Under the pieces are notes generated by a model, which saw only the letters and a list, made by a program, of their open reading frames with translations, did no database searches and was not told the DNA's origin. Position numbers and translations under genes: made by a program. From Clostridium sp. TW13 (GTDB taxonomy: Bacteria > Bacillota > Clostridia > Clostridiales > Clostridiaceae), in the NCBI RefSeq assembly GCF_024345225.1, contig NZ_BROD01000001.1, positions 2,304,362 to 2,368,361 on the forward strand: a stretch of DNA of 64,000 bases. The letters run 5' to 3'. Shown here one piece after another: positions 53,485-61,943 of this stretch; the first letter of the stretch is position 1; every line of letters begins with the position of its first letter.

Positions 53485-55287
53485 CTACGCTCCTCTTTTT
53501 ATTTTTACACCTGCTACAATTGAACCAATTGCTAATACTAGAAGTAATGTAGTATCAACTGGAGATCCAGTCTCAGGTAACTCTGCTATTTTACTTGTAG
53601 TATTTTTGTTTGTAACTGTTGTATTTGTAGTTGCTGTTCCTTTACTATCAGTGTTTTTCACAACATAAGCTTTTAACTCTTTAGCATTTATATCTGAAGT
53701 ATAGTAGTTGTAAGTAGCACCTGACTTAAAGTTATCTAAAACTATTAATGCTCTTAAAGCTTGTTCTGTGGCATAAGCATTATTCTTTAGCGAAGCATCA
53801 TGATTGAAGGCTCCGTTATCTCCCTTATATGATAAGAAAGCTGAAACTAAATCGCCCTTGCTTTTTGCAAAAGCACCTTCTGATGGGTCAACTCCAATAG
53901 AAGTCAATGCCATTATTACAAAAGCATTAGTTTCACTTGAAGCTCCATAGGTTCCACTTATGTTTCCATCTTCTAATTGAGCTTTTGATAAAATGCTTAC
54001 AGCTTCATTTACTATTGATTTAACCTTTACATTATCTACACCTTGAAGCTTTTCTCCATTGTAATATGGTGCTAAAGCATTGATTGCTGCTGCAGTTATA
54101 TCAGGGTCAACACCTGTACCACTCCAAGACCAACCTTTCTTATAAGCTGCTAATAGCTTATTTACTAAATCTGATTTCTTTACCTTGTATTCTTCTGGTA
54201 AATTAACTGAAGAATAAGTTAATAATCCAAAGATAACATCATTATTTAAGTATTCATTTATGTCCTTGTTAAATAAAGCTTTTACAAGATTCTGTCCATT
54301 AAAATCATATGGAGAATAACCTAAGGCTGAAACTCCTACTATAGCACTTTCAAGTTCAGTTGGAGTCATATCATCCATGCCAGCTTTTAAGCTTTCATTA
54401 AGCTTATCTATAAAACCTTCATTAATCTTTGCATTGCTCTTATATAATGAAAAGGCTGCCCAATTAGAAGCTTTTCCTTTGCTTACATAAGTTAAAGTTT
54501 GTGCTAGTGTTTCTTTTATATTTTTTTGTACCTTTGTATTGTCTATTACTTTATTGTAATTTACATCACTGTACATTATGCTTGGAGCATTTACTCCATC
54601 TAAAACAAAGGTTCCCTTGTCCATTAATACTGTTGGTACATGTTTAGAATCTACATAACCACTGAATTTATAGTCATGAGTTCCTTTATCTAAGGTTAAT
54701 TTTATAGAACCATTATCATCTGTTTTATATGTTTTGCCATCTATTTCTACAGTAGCTGCCTTTATCGCCTTTACTACTTCTTTGTTTGTGTTCCAATCTA
54801 AGGATTTGTTTTGTAGAGTTATAGTAGTTTCCTCTCCAGCCTTTGGAACTGCAGGTGAAAAAGTAACATTGTTTACTATGGCTGTTTTATCAAAATCTCC
54901 ATAATAAACTACAAGTCCTTCTCCACTCTTAAGAGTTTTTGAACCTATGCCTACATCACCAGAAGCAATAGACTTACTATCCTTAACAGCATAAAGCCAT
55001 CCATCATAGCCTCCCATTGCACCTGCTTTAATTCCATTTACTTCACTTAAGTACTTTCCATATTGTCCATCTTGAACAACATAAGGAATATTCTTTTCTT
55101 TTAATAACTTTTCAAAGGCATCTAAGGCATTTGTTGAATCCTCATAACCTTCAGCTATAGTCTGTGTTAATCCTTCCACCCTAACATATACTTTTGCCGT
55201 CTCTGCCTTAGCACTAACTGGTGCTATAATCAAAGTGAAAAGCATAACTAAAGACATTATAATACTTAAACTTCTTTTCTTTTTCAT
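53485..55287 (-). CDS. LPXTG surface protein with DUF4430 and alpha/alpha-barrel domains (intrinsic-factor-like)
   Basis: 600 residues. Signal peptide (cleavage near residue 28, AKA-ETA); DUF4430 domain about 30-118 (YDGWLYAVKDSKSIASGD, GEGLVVYYGDF); Ig-like beta domain about 130-228; helical domain about 235-540 with prenyltransferase/squalene-cyclase-type repeats (GWSWSGTGVDPDITAAAINA; TNAFVIMALTSIGVDP; NNAYATEQALRALIVL); Ser/Thr linker; sortase motif LPETG at 570-574, hydrophobic segment and Lys-Arg tail. An alpha6/alpha6-barrel plus a DUF4430-like beta domain is the composition of intrinsic factor and transcobalamin, though in the reverse order here. With the operon's B12 riboswitch and ECF genes, a wall-anchored corrinoid receptor is likely. 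Terpene chemistry is ruled unlikely because the protein is exported. Confidence 0.8.
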   Translation of the reverse strand: MKKKRSLSIIMSLVMLFTLIIAPVSAKAETAKVYVRVEGLTQTIAEGYEDSTNALDAFEKLLKEKNIPYVVQDGQYGKYLSEVNGIKAGAMGGYDGWLYAVKDSKSIASGDVGIGSKTLKSGEGLVVYYGDFDKTAIVNNVTFSPAVPKAGEETTITLQNKSLDWNTNKEVVKAIKAATVEIDGKTYKTDDNGSIKLTLDKGTHDYKFSGYVDSKHVPTVLMDKGTFVLDGVNAPSIMYSDVNYNKVIDNTKVQKNIKETLAQTLTYVSKGKASNWAAFSLYKSNAKINEGFIDKLNESLKAGMDDMTPTELESAIVGVSALGYSPYDFNGQNLVKALFNKDINEYLNNDVIFGLLTYSSVNLPEEYKVKKSDLVNKLLAAYKKGWSWSGTGVDPDITAAAINALAPYYNGEKLQGVDNVKVKSIVNEAVSILSKAQLEDGNISGTYGASSETNAFVIMALTSIGVDPSEGAFAKSKGDLVSAFLSYKGDNGAFNHDASLKNNAYATEQALRALIVLDNFKSGATYNYYTSDINAKELKAYVVKNTDSKGTATTNTTVTNKNTTSKIAELPETGSPVDTTLLLVLAIGSIVAGVKIKRGA

Positions 55288-55304
55288 TCATCTTCCTCCT
55301 GATA

Positions 55305-55988
55305 TTATTTTTCTATATAATTTACTCTATGGTAAAACCTTAGCAAAATCTTGTAGAATCCTTCATAGAAGAATAATACAAATAAAAAGTTTCCTATGGC
55401 ATGTGCCAAGTCAAAAGGCACCGCATTAATGTAGGTTAATAAGACAGACTTAATGTTTATAACCTTAACAAAGCCAAGAACACACCATAAATTCATGATG
55501 AATCCAAAAACAAAGCCATAGGCAAAGCAAATAATTGCAAACACCTGAATAGATGGCTTTCTGCCCTTATAACCTAGAATTCCACTTAAAGCTCCAACCA
55601 CTCCCCAAGCTAACATCTGCCAAGGAGTCCAAGGCCCCTGCCCTAAAAATATATTAGATACAAAGGCAGCCGTAGCCCCTATTATAAAACCATTGTAACT
55701 TCCAAATACCAAACCTGATAAAGCTACAATAAAGGTTACTGGCTGAACATTTGGTATCACAACAAAGGGCACTCTGCTTATAGCTGCAAAAGAACTTAAG
55801 GTAGCAATAATTGCTATATCCTTTACCCCTTTGCTGCTCTTCTCAAAGTAAAAATAACTCATAAAAATTATATATAAAACAGACACTGTAAGAAGTGCTC
55901 CATAGTATGGCTTTGTATTTAAGCTTTTTGAAAAGACTATAAGGAGCATAAGAGGTAATATGGTTAAAATTGTTATAATCTTTTTCAT
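55305..55988 (-). CDS. ECF transporter S component, probably for cobalamin
   Basis: 227 residues from the ATG at 55988 (MKKIITILTIL), whose ATG overlaps the TGA of the ATPase gene; AAAGG lies 11 bases upstream. About seven hydrophobic segments, the usual S-component size, with SFAAISRVPFVVIPNVQP, VFGSYNGFIIGATAAFVSNI and GQGPWTPWQMLAWG, resembling the CbrT-like cobalamin S proteins. S components bind the vitamin; the riboswitch upstream points to a corrinoid. Encoded directly after its own T and A components, so this is a dedicated (group I-like) ECF system. Confidence 0.85.
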   Translation of the reverse strand: MKKIITILTILPLMLLIVFSKSLNTKPYYGALLTVSVLYIIFMSYFYFEKSSKGVKDIAIIATLSSFAAISRVPFVVIPNVQPVTFIVALSGLVFGSYNGFIIGATAAFVSNIFLGQGPWTPWQMLAWGVVGALSGILGYKGRKPSIQVFAIICFAYGFVFGFIMNLWCVLGFVKVINIKSVLLTYINAVPFDLAHAIGNFLFVLFFYEGFYKILLRFYHRVNYIEK

Positions 55989-57637
55989 CTTTTTAACCAT
56001 CCTTTCAGCTCATCAATTGTATAAATTTCTTTATAATCTACCAGCTTATGAACTGTAGAAGTATAGTAAATTCCTTCCTTCAGCACACTAGCCTTAGGCC
56101 CTTTTTGAATTACCTCACCATTTAATAATAAAATCAAATCATCACTATATTCAGCGGCAAAATCCACATCATGAGTAATCATAATTACCATCTTCCCTAA
56201 ATCAACAAAGCTTCTTAATATCTCTCCAAGCTCTTCTTTGTTATGATAATCTAAACCTCTGGTAGGTTCATCAAGGAGTAAAATCTCTGGTTGCATCACA
56301 AGCACTGTGGCTATGGCAAGTCTTTGCTTTTCTCCTCCACTTAAATCTCTAGGGTTTTTATCCTTTAAGTGAAGCAGGTTCAAGCTTTCTAATACTGAAT
56401 CTATTCGGTTATATTCAGTTATATTAAAGTTATCAAGAGTAAATTTCACCTCTTCATAAACAGTATCCTTTGAAATATAATCATTAGGATTTTGAGAAAC
56501 ATATCCCACTGTTTTTGCAATTTCACTTACATTTAAAGCTTCAGTACTTTTACCTGATATTTTTATATTTCCCTTATAAGCTACTAGCTTCATTATGCTT
56601 TTAAGCAAGGTACTCTTCCCTGCACCATTCTCTCCAAGAATTGTATAAAGCTTACCTTTATCAAATCTTAAGCTTACATTTCCTAAGGCTACATGATTTT
56701 CGTACATTACAGATATATTTTCTATCTCTAAATAGCTTTCTTGTCTTTCTTTTCTCTCCATGAAGGATTTAATTTTTGAGAGCATACCTTCTTTTTCTTC
56801 TGCTTTGTTATTTATCTCTAATTCCTTTGGCAGGTAATCCCCTAGAGCCTTTCTTGCTTGTCTAAAATCATTTATATCTGATAACTTAAGCTCTTTTGCT
56901 ATTCTTAAGTACTGAGGCAAAAATTCATAAATATCTTGTTTATATAAATCCCTTTTTGTTCCCTTAAACTCAAGCTTTCCTTGGTCTAAAATTGCTATTT
57001 CATCTGCTATATCAAACCACTTGTCTACTCTCTGCTCTACTACTATAATGGTTTTACCCATTTCTAGATTTATCTTTTTCACTAAATATACAAGCTCCTC
57101 TGCACTTTGAGGATCTAATTGTGAGGTTGGCTCATCAAGAATTATGGTATTTGTATTCATGCACAAAGCTGAAGCCAAAGCCACCTTTTGCTTTTCCCCA
57201 CCAGATAGTTCTTGTACTTTTTTGTAAGCTAAAGGTAGTAAATTTAGAAACTGCAGTGCTTCAAAAACTCTTCTCTTGATACTTCCTTCTTCTACTCCTA
57301 TGTTTTCAAGAGAAAATGCCACTTCTCTATGCACCACATCCATTACAAGTTGTCTCTCTGGATCTTGAAAAACCATGGATATTTCCTTTGCTCTTTCTCT
57401 ATGCTCCATATTTTTTAGAGGCTTTCCATTGTAGCTTACGTTTCCTTCAATTACCCCGCCATAAAAGTTAGGTATAGAACCAGACAGACATTTCACCAAA
57501 GTAGACTTTCCTGAACCTGATATCCCTAATACTAATAAAATTTCGCCCTTATTAATTGATAAATCTATGTTCTCAAGAGACTTCTTTGTTTCGTTTCCAT
57601 AGCTATAACTAAGTTTATTTATTTCTATATAATTCAT
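55985..57637 (-). CDS. ECF transporter, fused double ATPase (EcfA-EcfA')
   Basis: 550 residues with two complete ABC domains. First: GISGSGKST, VQELSGGEKQK, TIILDEPTSQLDP. Second: GENGAGKST (about residue 335), RDLSGGEKQR, ILLLDEPTRGLD. The two halves are joined by a charged linker (about 270-300). In most ECF systems these are separate proteins, but fused forms are common in clostridia. Overlaps the end of EcfT by 23 bases and the start of the S gene by 4. Confidence 0.9.
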   Translation of the reverse strand: MNYIEINKLSYSYGNETKKSLENIDLSINKGEILLVLGISGSGKSTLVKCLSGSIPNFYGGVIEGNVSYNGKPLKNMEHRERAKEISMVFQDPERQLVMDVVHREVAFSLENIGVEEGSIKRRVFEALQFLNLLPLAYKKVQELSGGEKQKVALASALCMNTNTIILDEPTSQLDPQSAEELVYLVKKINLEMGKTIIVVEQRVDKWFDIADEIAILDQGKLEFKGTKRDLYKQDIYEFLPQYLRIAKELKLSDINDFRQARKALGDYLPKELEINNKAEEKEGMLSKIKSFMERKERQESYLEIENISVMYENHVALGNVSLRFDKGKLYTILGENGAGKSTLLKSIMKLVAYKGNIKISGKSTEALNVSEIAKTVGYVSQNPNDYISKDTVYEEVKFTLDNFNITEYNRIDSVLESLNLLHLKDKNPRDLSGGEKQRLAIATVLVMQPEILLLDEPTRGLDYHNKEELGEILRSFVDLGKMVIMITHDVDFAAEYSDDLILLLNGEVIQKGPKASVLKEGIYYTSTVHKLVDYKEIYTIDELKGWLKR

Positions 57638-58502
57638 TTTCCGCTATCCTTCTCCTTTGAACATAATCTTGAATAAAAAATACTACGGTACTAATAATTA
57701 AAATACTTTGAAGTATTGAATATATATTTATAAATATTAACAATTCACTGCCATCGTAAACATCAAAGGCAATCTTATTGCTTAAGGTAAATAATATATG
57801 CAACAACAATAAAACTAAAAAATATGCACTTACTAAAAAATCTTTAAATTTCAGCTTACTTTTTTCATATTCACTTCTCTTACCACTAAGAAAACCTCTT
57901 ACATAAGCACTTTCTCCAATATCAAAGGCACCTTCTAAGGAATCCTCTAAAAGTACAGATAATACCGGTATATTTGCCTTTATCCTATCTTTTTTTGAGG
58001 TAGCTTCTAGATTTACACCTCTTGTCAAGTAAACCTCTTTTAAGGTATTTATCCTTTTTGTCATGTTAGGAACAAGCTTTAAGGATAGCAAGATTATCAA
58101 GGTTACCTTTGGACTTTTCTTGCTAAAGTAGGATAAGGCTTTGTCACTATCCAGCATGTTTCCAAGCACATAAAACAAATATACAATGACCAGAATCTTA
58201 ACACTCATAAACACCGCATATATTAAAGTCTCCACTGTAATCTGTTTTCCCAAAACAGTTGTTATAACCCTTGAACCCGCATTTACAAATATAATATTGA
58301 TAATTGTAGTTATTATGGCTAGAGGAAAAAATATCTTAATTCCAAGACTTAACCTCTTTGCATCTTTATATATAATTAAAGCTATCATTGAACATACTAA
58401 AAGTGAGATTATTATCAATGGATTGTCTGTAGAAAATGTAATTATCATCAACACTAAATTAATAATTATCACTGTTAACATATGAAAGTTATTTATTTTC
58501 AA
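57615..58502 (-). CDS. ECF transporter transmembrane component EcfT
   Basis: 295 residues from a TTG at 58502 (LKINNFHML), preferred because GAGGAGG lies 6 bases upstream; the frame continues to 58541. About six hydrophobic segments. EcfT signatures are the cytoplasmic coupling helices with LTRGVNLEA near the middle and the family's Ala-Arg-Gly-type second motif (ESAYVRGF). It links the ATPase to the S component. First gene of the cobalamin-riboswitch operon. Confidence 0.85.
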   Translation of the reverse strand: MKINNFHMLTVIIINLVLMIITFSTDNPLIIISLLVCSMIALIIYKDAKRLSLGIKIFFPLAIITTIINIIFVNAGSRVITTVLGKQITVETLIYAVFMSVKILVIVYLFYVLGNMLDSDKALSYFSKKSPKVTLIILLSLKLVPNMTKRINTLKEVYLTRGVNLEATSKKDRIKANIPVLSVLLEDSLEGAFDIGESAYVRGFLSGKRSEYEKSKLKFKDFLVSAYFLVLLLLHILFTLSNKIAFDVYDGSELLIFINIYSILQSILIISTVVFFIQDYVQRRRIAENELYRNK

Positions 58503-58559
58503 AGACTTTCCTCCTCTATTTTGATTAAAAACTTTTTGCACAAAATCTTATTTGTCAGA

Positions 58560-58725
58560 TTATATTTAGAACTATCTATAAGTCATAAATTCTATTTGTC
58601 TCAAACAAGGACAAAAGTGTCTGTGGGCACGCTCCCTTCGAGATACTAAACTTCAAGTTTGAAACTCTGAAACTCTGATTATATCACCCTTGTATGAGTA
58701 CAAAATTTTATAGTTTCCTATACAA
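58560..58725 (-). other. leader segment between terminator and EcfT, unexplained
   Basis: On the minus strand this 165-base part of the leader includes a G+C-richer piece (AGGGAGCGTGCCCACAGACA) and direct repeats of AGAGTTTC, flanked by AAACTTGAAGTTT. It has no open frame. It follows the riboswitch terminator, so it is only transcribed on read-through. I do not recognise it. Confidence 0.3.
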
Positions 58726-58756
58726 TAAAAAAGTAGCTACCTGTTGGTAACTACTT
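58726..58756 (-). terminator. terminator of the cobalamin riboswitch
   Basis: AAAGTAGTTACC pairs with GGTAGCTACTTT (loop AACA, one G-U) and is followed by TTTATT on the minus strand. It lies between the aptamer and the first operon gene. Confidence 0.85.
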
Positions 58757-58782
58757 TGATTTAAAGCATAAGAACTTAAACT

Positions 58783-58866
58783 TAGGTATCTGAAAATAAA
58801 TAAAAAAGCCAATTATGCGACGGAAAATAGACTAGCATAGGTCTTATTTATTTTTTGAAGATGCCT
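58783..58866. repeat. palindromic dispersed repeat, family 1, copy 7
   Basis: AGGTATCTGAAAATAAATAA ... AATAGACTAGCATAGG ... TTATTTATTTTTTGAAGATG then CCT: the best-preserved copy. It lies between the cobalamin aptamer and the terminator, so it is transcribed as part of the leader. Confidence 0.75.
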
Positions 58867-58911
58867 TACTACATTTTAGCAATAAGTTCAATTTTAAATG
58901 CTCAAAATCAT

Positions 58912-59085
58912 TTCTTCCCTCCGAAGATAGATCCAAGACGAACTATTACAAGATATCCTGACTTATACTTCTTCCTCATGATAGCCTTCCCCAATTAAGA
59001 GTGGCATTTTTATCAATCGTCCGTATTTACAGTAGCGGGGGCTGTTATGGCCTTTAACCATATTCCCTCATAATAGCTCCTATTA
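58912..59085 (-). promoter_or_regulatory. cobalamin riboswitch
   Basis: The minus strand carries AGGGAATATGGTTAAAGGCC, AGCCCCCGCTACTGT (at 59029-59042), ATGCCACTC, GGGGAAGGC and the B12 box AAGTCAGGATATCTTGT (58948-58964), in the order of the AdoCbl-type riboswitch. It is followed by a terminator and the EcfT gene, so the operon should be shut off when cobalamin is sufficient. Confidence 0.93.
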
Positions 59086-59202
59086 AATTTTATTTCTCTA
59101 AATATACATAATAATGTTATAACAAATTTAATTGTATAAAGCAATAAAATATTTTTCATAAAATTTTGTAAAATTAAATTTAAATTTAAAAATATAAAAA
59201 TT

Positions 59203-59239
59203 TAAAGGGTTGTGATAATTTTTTTAACACAACCCTTTA
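59203..59239 (-). terminator. terminator of the HMA-like gene
   Basis: 12-bp stem TAAAGGGTTGTG / CACAACCCTTTA, 18 bases after the stop at 59257, followed by A+T-rich sequence with TTTTT. Confidence 0.8.
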
Positions 59240-59256
59240 GAGAATTTTATATTGAA

Positions 59257-59460
59257 TTATTCTATGTGATGTCCAGTGCTTTCTATGCACCCCATAATTT
59301 GTTCAGTAGTGGCTGGGGAATTATACATTACTTCGATGCTTCCTCTACCAATATCAACGGATACTTTATTTACTCCTTTAATATTGTCTAGTGCATTTTT
59401 TATCTGTGTCTTGATAGTCTCATTAACTAATCCATCTACATTATAACGTTGTCTTTCCAT
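59257..59460 (-). CDS. heavy-metal-associated (HMA) fold protein lacking the CxxC motif
   Basis: 67 residues from the ATG at 59460 (MERQRYNVDG) with AAAGGAG upstream at a better distance than for the ATG at 59466. The ferredoxin-like HMA pattern is clear (IKTQIKNALDNIKGVNKVSVD, SIEVMYNSPATTEQIMGCIE, STGHHIE), but the metal-binding loop after the first strand reads VDGLVNETIKT where copper carriers have GMxCxxC. The only cysteine is near the end. Without those ligands it may not bind Cu+; it may bind another partner. Confidence 0.75.
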   Translation of the reverse strand: MERQRYNVDGLVNETIKTQIKNALDNIKGVNKVSVDIGRGSIEVMYNSPATTEQIMGCIESTGHHIE

Positions 59461-59481
59461 AGCCATTCTCCTTTCACAAAT

Positions 59482-59540
59482 AAGGTATCTGAAAAAATAT
59501 CTGCAGTATATTTAAGCTTGTTATTTATTTTCAGACTCCT
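59482..59540. repeat. palindromic dispersed repeat, family 1, copy 8
   Basis: AAGGTATCTGAAAAAATATC ... TTGTTATTTATTTTCAGACTCCT; immediately upstream of the HMA-like gene. Confidence 0.6.
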
Positions 59541-59677
59541 AGAATCACAGTAATAGTATGTACAAGATATCAGATTTTATTTATTCCAACTCTTGCATTA
59601 CCAAAACCTTCAAGGTATTGTGAAACAATTCTACTGTGTTTAACGCTAAAACTATCAAATAGTAGCATTTTTATAAT

Positions 59678-61741
59678 TTATTGTTTTAAAATTTTAATCC
59701 CGTATTTTCCTAAAGAAATTTCACATTTAACCTGCTCACCAGATATCATATCTGTGTATTCTTGATTTCCTAAGGTTACAAGCTTTTCTTCTTCAGTAAA
59801 ATTCATAATAAAGGTATATTTATGCTCATCATTTCTACGCATTTGAGCTGTTACACCTAAAGGTAATTTTCCTTCAATAACAGACTTTATATCTAATTCC
59901 TTAATAACTTTTAATAAGAATTCATTATTAAAATCTTCTCCTGTTCGTGCTGCTATATAATATGCTTTGCCATCTCCAAATTTATTTACTGTTACTGCAG
60001 GCATATCTTTATAATAATCAGTTTTATATGTGGCTAAAACTTCCGCTGTTTCTGCATGAATCACATCACAGTAATCTTTAACCTCAAATTTACCCTCTAA
60101 TGATAATTTATTATCTTTATTAAATTCTATATAATTTGACTGTGTATCATATAATGAATCTATTTCTTCTGACCAAATTCCTGCAACTTCTCTAAGTGGA
60201 CCTGGGAATCCACCTAAGAAACATAGATCATTTTCATTTACAATTCCACTCCAATAAGTTGTAATAAAGGTTCCACCATTCTTTACAAACTCAGTTATTC
60301 TTTCAGCTACTGTTGGCTTAAGCATATAAAGCATTGGAGCAACTATTAACTTGTATTTTGAGAAATCACAGTCCATGTTAATATTATCTACTGAAATTCC
60401 ATTCTCCCAAAATACCTTATAAAATTGTTCACAAGCTTCCTGGTATCCTTTTTTATCTCTTTTTAATCCTTGTAAATCATCAATTGCCCATCTATTTTCC
60501 CAATCGTAAATTACTGCAACCTCTGGTTCAATTGAAGTGCCTCTAATTTCCTGTATCTTGTTTAAAACTTCTCCAACTTCAGTTACTTCTCTAAACACTC
60601 TAGTATTCTCATGACCACAATGATCCACTACAGCTCCATGAAGCTTTTCAGAAGCTCCTCTTCCTTTTCTCCATTGGAAATATAGTACTGAGTCTGAACC
60701 ATGAGCAACTCCTTGAATTGCAGATAATAAATGCATTCCAGGTCGCTTAGGTTTATTTACTTCTTGCCAATTAACAAGGCTTGGAGTATTCTCCATTACT
60801 AAGAAAGGTTGTCCACCTTTAAATGATCTATATACATCATGAACAAAACTTGTATTTGCGCCTAAATCCCATAGGTTTTGATAATCATTATGCCATGATG
60901 GATAGTTATCCCAAGATACTATATCTACTTCCTTTGCAAACTTCCAATAATCAAGTCCTCCATACATGCCCATAAAATTTGTTGTTACAGGTATGTCAGG
61001 GGTAATTTCTCTAATTGGTTTGATTTCATTCTTATAGAAATCTATGGTTTGGTATGTAACAAACCTTTTCCAATCAATATTGTGTGCATGAACATACATT
61101 TCTCCTTGTGGAGCTGGACTTTCTATTTGTGACCAATCAGTAAATCTATGACTCCAGAAGCCAGTCCACCATTGTTGATTTAACTTATTTAAATCGTTAT
61201 CATATTTAACCTTAAGCCACTCTCTGAAAGCTTCTTGACAAAGTTCACAATGACATTCTCCACCATATTCATTTGAAATATGCCACATAATTAATGCTGG
61301 GTGATTTTTATATCTTTCTGCAAGCATTCTATTTATTTTTGCTGTCTTTTCTCTATATATTGGTGCGGTATAACAGTGATTATGTCTTTGTCCATGAAGA
61401 TTTTTAGTTCTATCACCATTTACTCTTAAAACTTCTGGATACTTTTGTGATAACCATGCTGGTCTTGCACCACTTGGTGTAGCTAAAATCACCTGCATAT
61501 TATTAGCTGCCATATCATCCATAATCTTATCAAGCCACTCAAAAGTGTACTTTCCTTCTTCAGGTTCTATGGCACTCCATCCAAAAATATTTATTGAAAA
61601 ACAATTACAATTGGCTAGTTTCATTAAGCGAACATCCTCTTTTAATATTTCAGGATAATCTAGCCATTGGTCAGGATTATAATCGCCTCCATGCAAAAAT
61701 CCATTTATCTTACTATTAAGTTCCGGAAAGTTTTTCATCAT
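59678..61741 (-). CDS. beta-galactosidase, glycoside hydrolase family 42
   Basis: 687 residues, full family length. The TIM barrel (about 1-390) has LHGGDYNPDQWLDYPEI near the start, the acid/base glutamate in MWHISNEYGGECHC (with the cysteine cluster that binds zinc), and the nucleophile in PFLVMENTPS; the trimerisation domain with SGIVNENDLCFLGGFPGPLR follows, then a C-terminal beta domain. No signal peptide, so it acts on intracellular galactosides. GGGAG precedes the ATG. A single gene without a sugar transporter next to it. Confidence 0.93.
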   Translation of the reverse strand: MMKNFPELNSKINGFLHGGDYNPDQWLDYPEILKEDVRLMKLANCNCFSINIFGWSAIEPEEGKYTFEWLDKIMDDMAANNMQVILATPSGARPAWLSQKYPEVLRVNGDRTKNLHGQRHNHCYTAPIYREKTAKINRMLAERYKNHPALIMWHISNEYGGECHCELCQEAFREWLKVKYDNDLNKLNQQWWTGFWSHRFTDWSQIESPAPQGEMYVHAHNIDWKRFVTYQTIDFYKNEIKPIREITPDIPVTTNFMGMYGGLDYWKFAKEVDIVSWDNYPSWHNDYQNLWDLGANTSFVHDVYRSFKGGQPFLVMENTPSLVNWQEVNKPKRPGMHLLSAIQGVAHGSDSVLYFQWRKGRGASEKLHGAVVDHCGHENTRVFREVTEVGEVLNKIQEIRGTSIEPEVAVIYDWENRWAIDDLQGLKRDKKGYQEACEQFYKVFWENGISVDNINMDCDFSKYKLIVAPMLYMLKPTVAERITEFVKNGGTFITTYWSGIVNENDLCFLGGFPGPLREVAGIWSEEIDSLYDTQSNYIEFNKDNKLSLEGKFEVKDYCDVIHAETAEVLATYKTDYYKDMPAVTVNKFGDGKAYYIAARTGEDFNNEFLLKVIKELDIKSVIEGKLPLGVTAQMRRNDEHKYTFIMNFTEEEKLVTLGNQEYTDMISGEQVKCEISLGKYGIKILKQ

Positions 61742-61865
61742 AAATTCATCTCCCTATAAATTCTATTACAATTGAAATAATAAAACATAATATTGCTATA
61801 ATCAACCTAAAATTTTGCACCTACTCTATATTATTTTTAGTTATTTGTACAAAATTGCAAAAATG

Positions 61866-61906
61866 TTCTTCATTAAAATTGAAGGTATGAATATGTGAGA
61901 GATAAA
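61866..61906. repeat. copy of a short dispersed repeat (family 2)
   Basis: TTCATTAAAATTGAAGGTATGAA with the flanking TGTGAGAGATAAA matches the core of the copy at 17835-17870 (TTCATTAAAGTTGAAGTTATG...GTGAGATATAA). Confidence 0.45.
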
Positions 61907-61910
61907 TAAA

Positions 61911-61938
61911 AAGGATGTTGCAAAATTACAACATCCTT
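61911..61938 (-). terminator. intrinsic terminator of the second FtsX-type transporter
   Basis: AAGGATGTTG pairs with CAACATCCTT and is followed by TTTTATTTAT on the minus strand, 6 bases after the stop at 61944. Confidence 0.88.
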
Positions 61939-61943
61939 CTTAA

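Noticed and set aside
53485-55287. Terpene cyclase or prenyltransferase enzyme
   Set aside because: Repeats of that fold are present, but the protein has a signal peptide, DUF4430, Ig-like domain and a sortase anchor, and no DxDD-type catalytic motif was seen; B12 context fits better.
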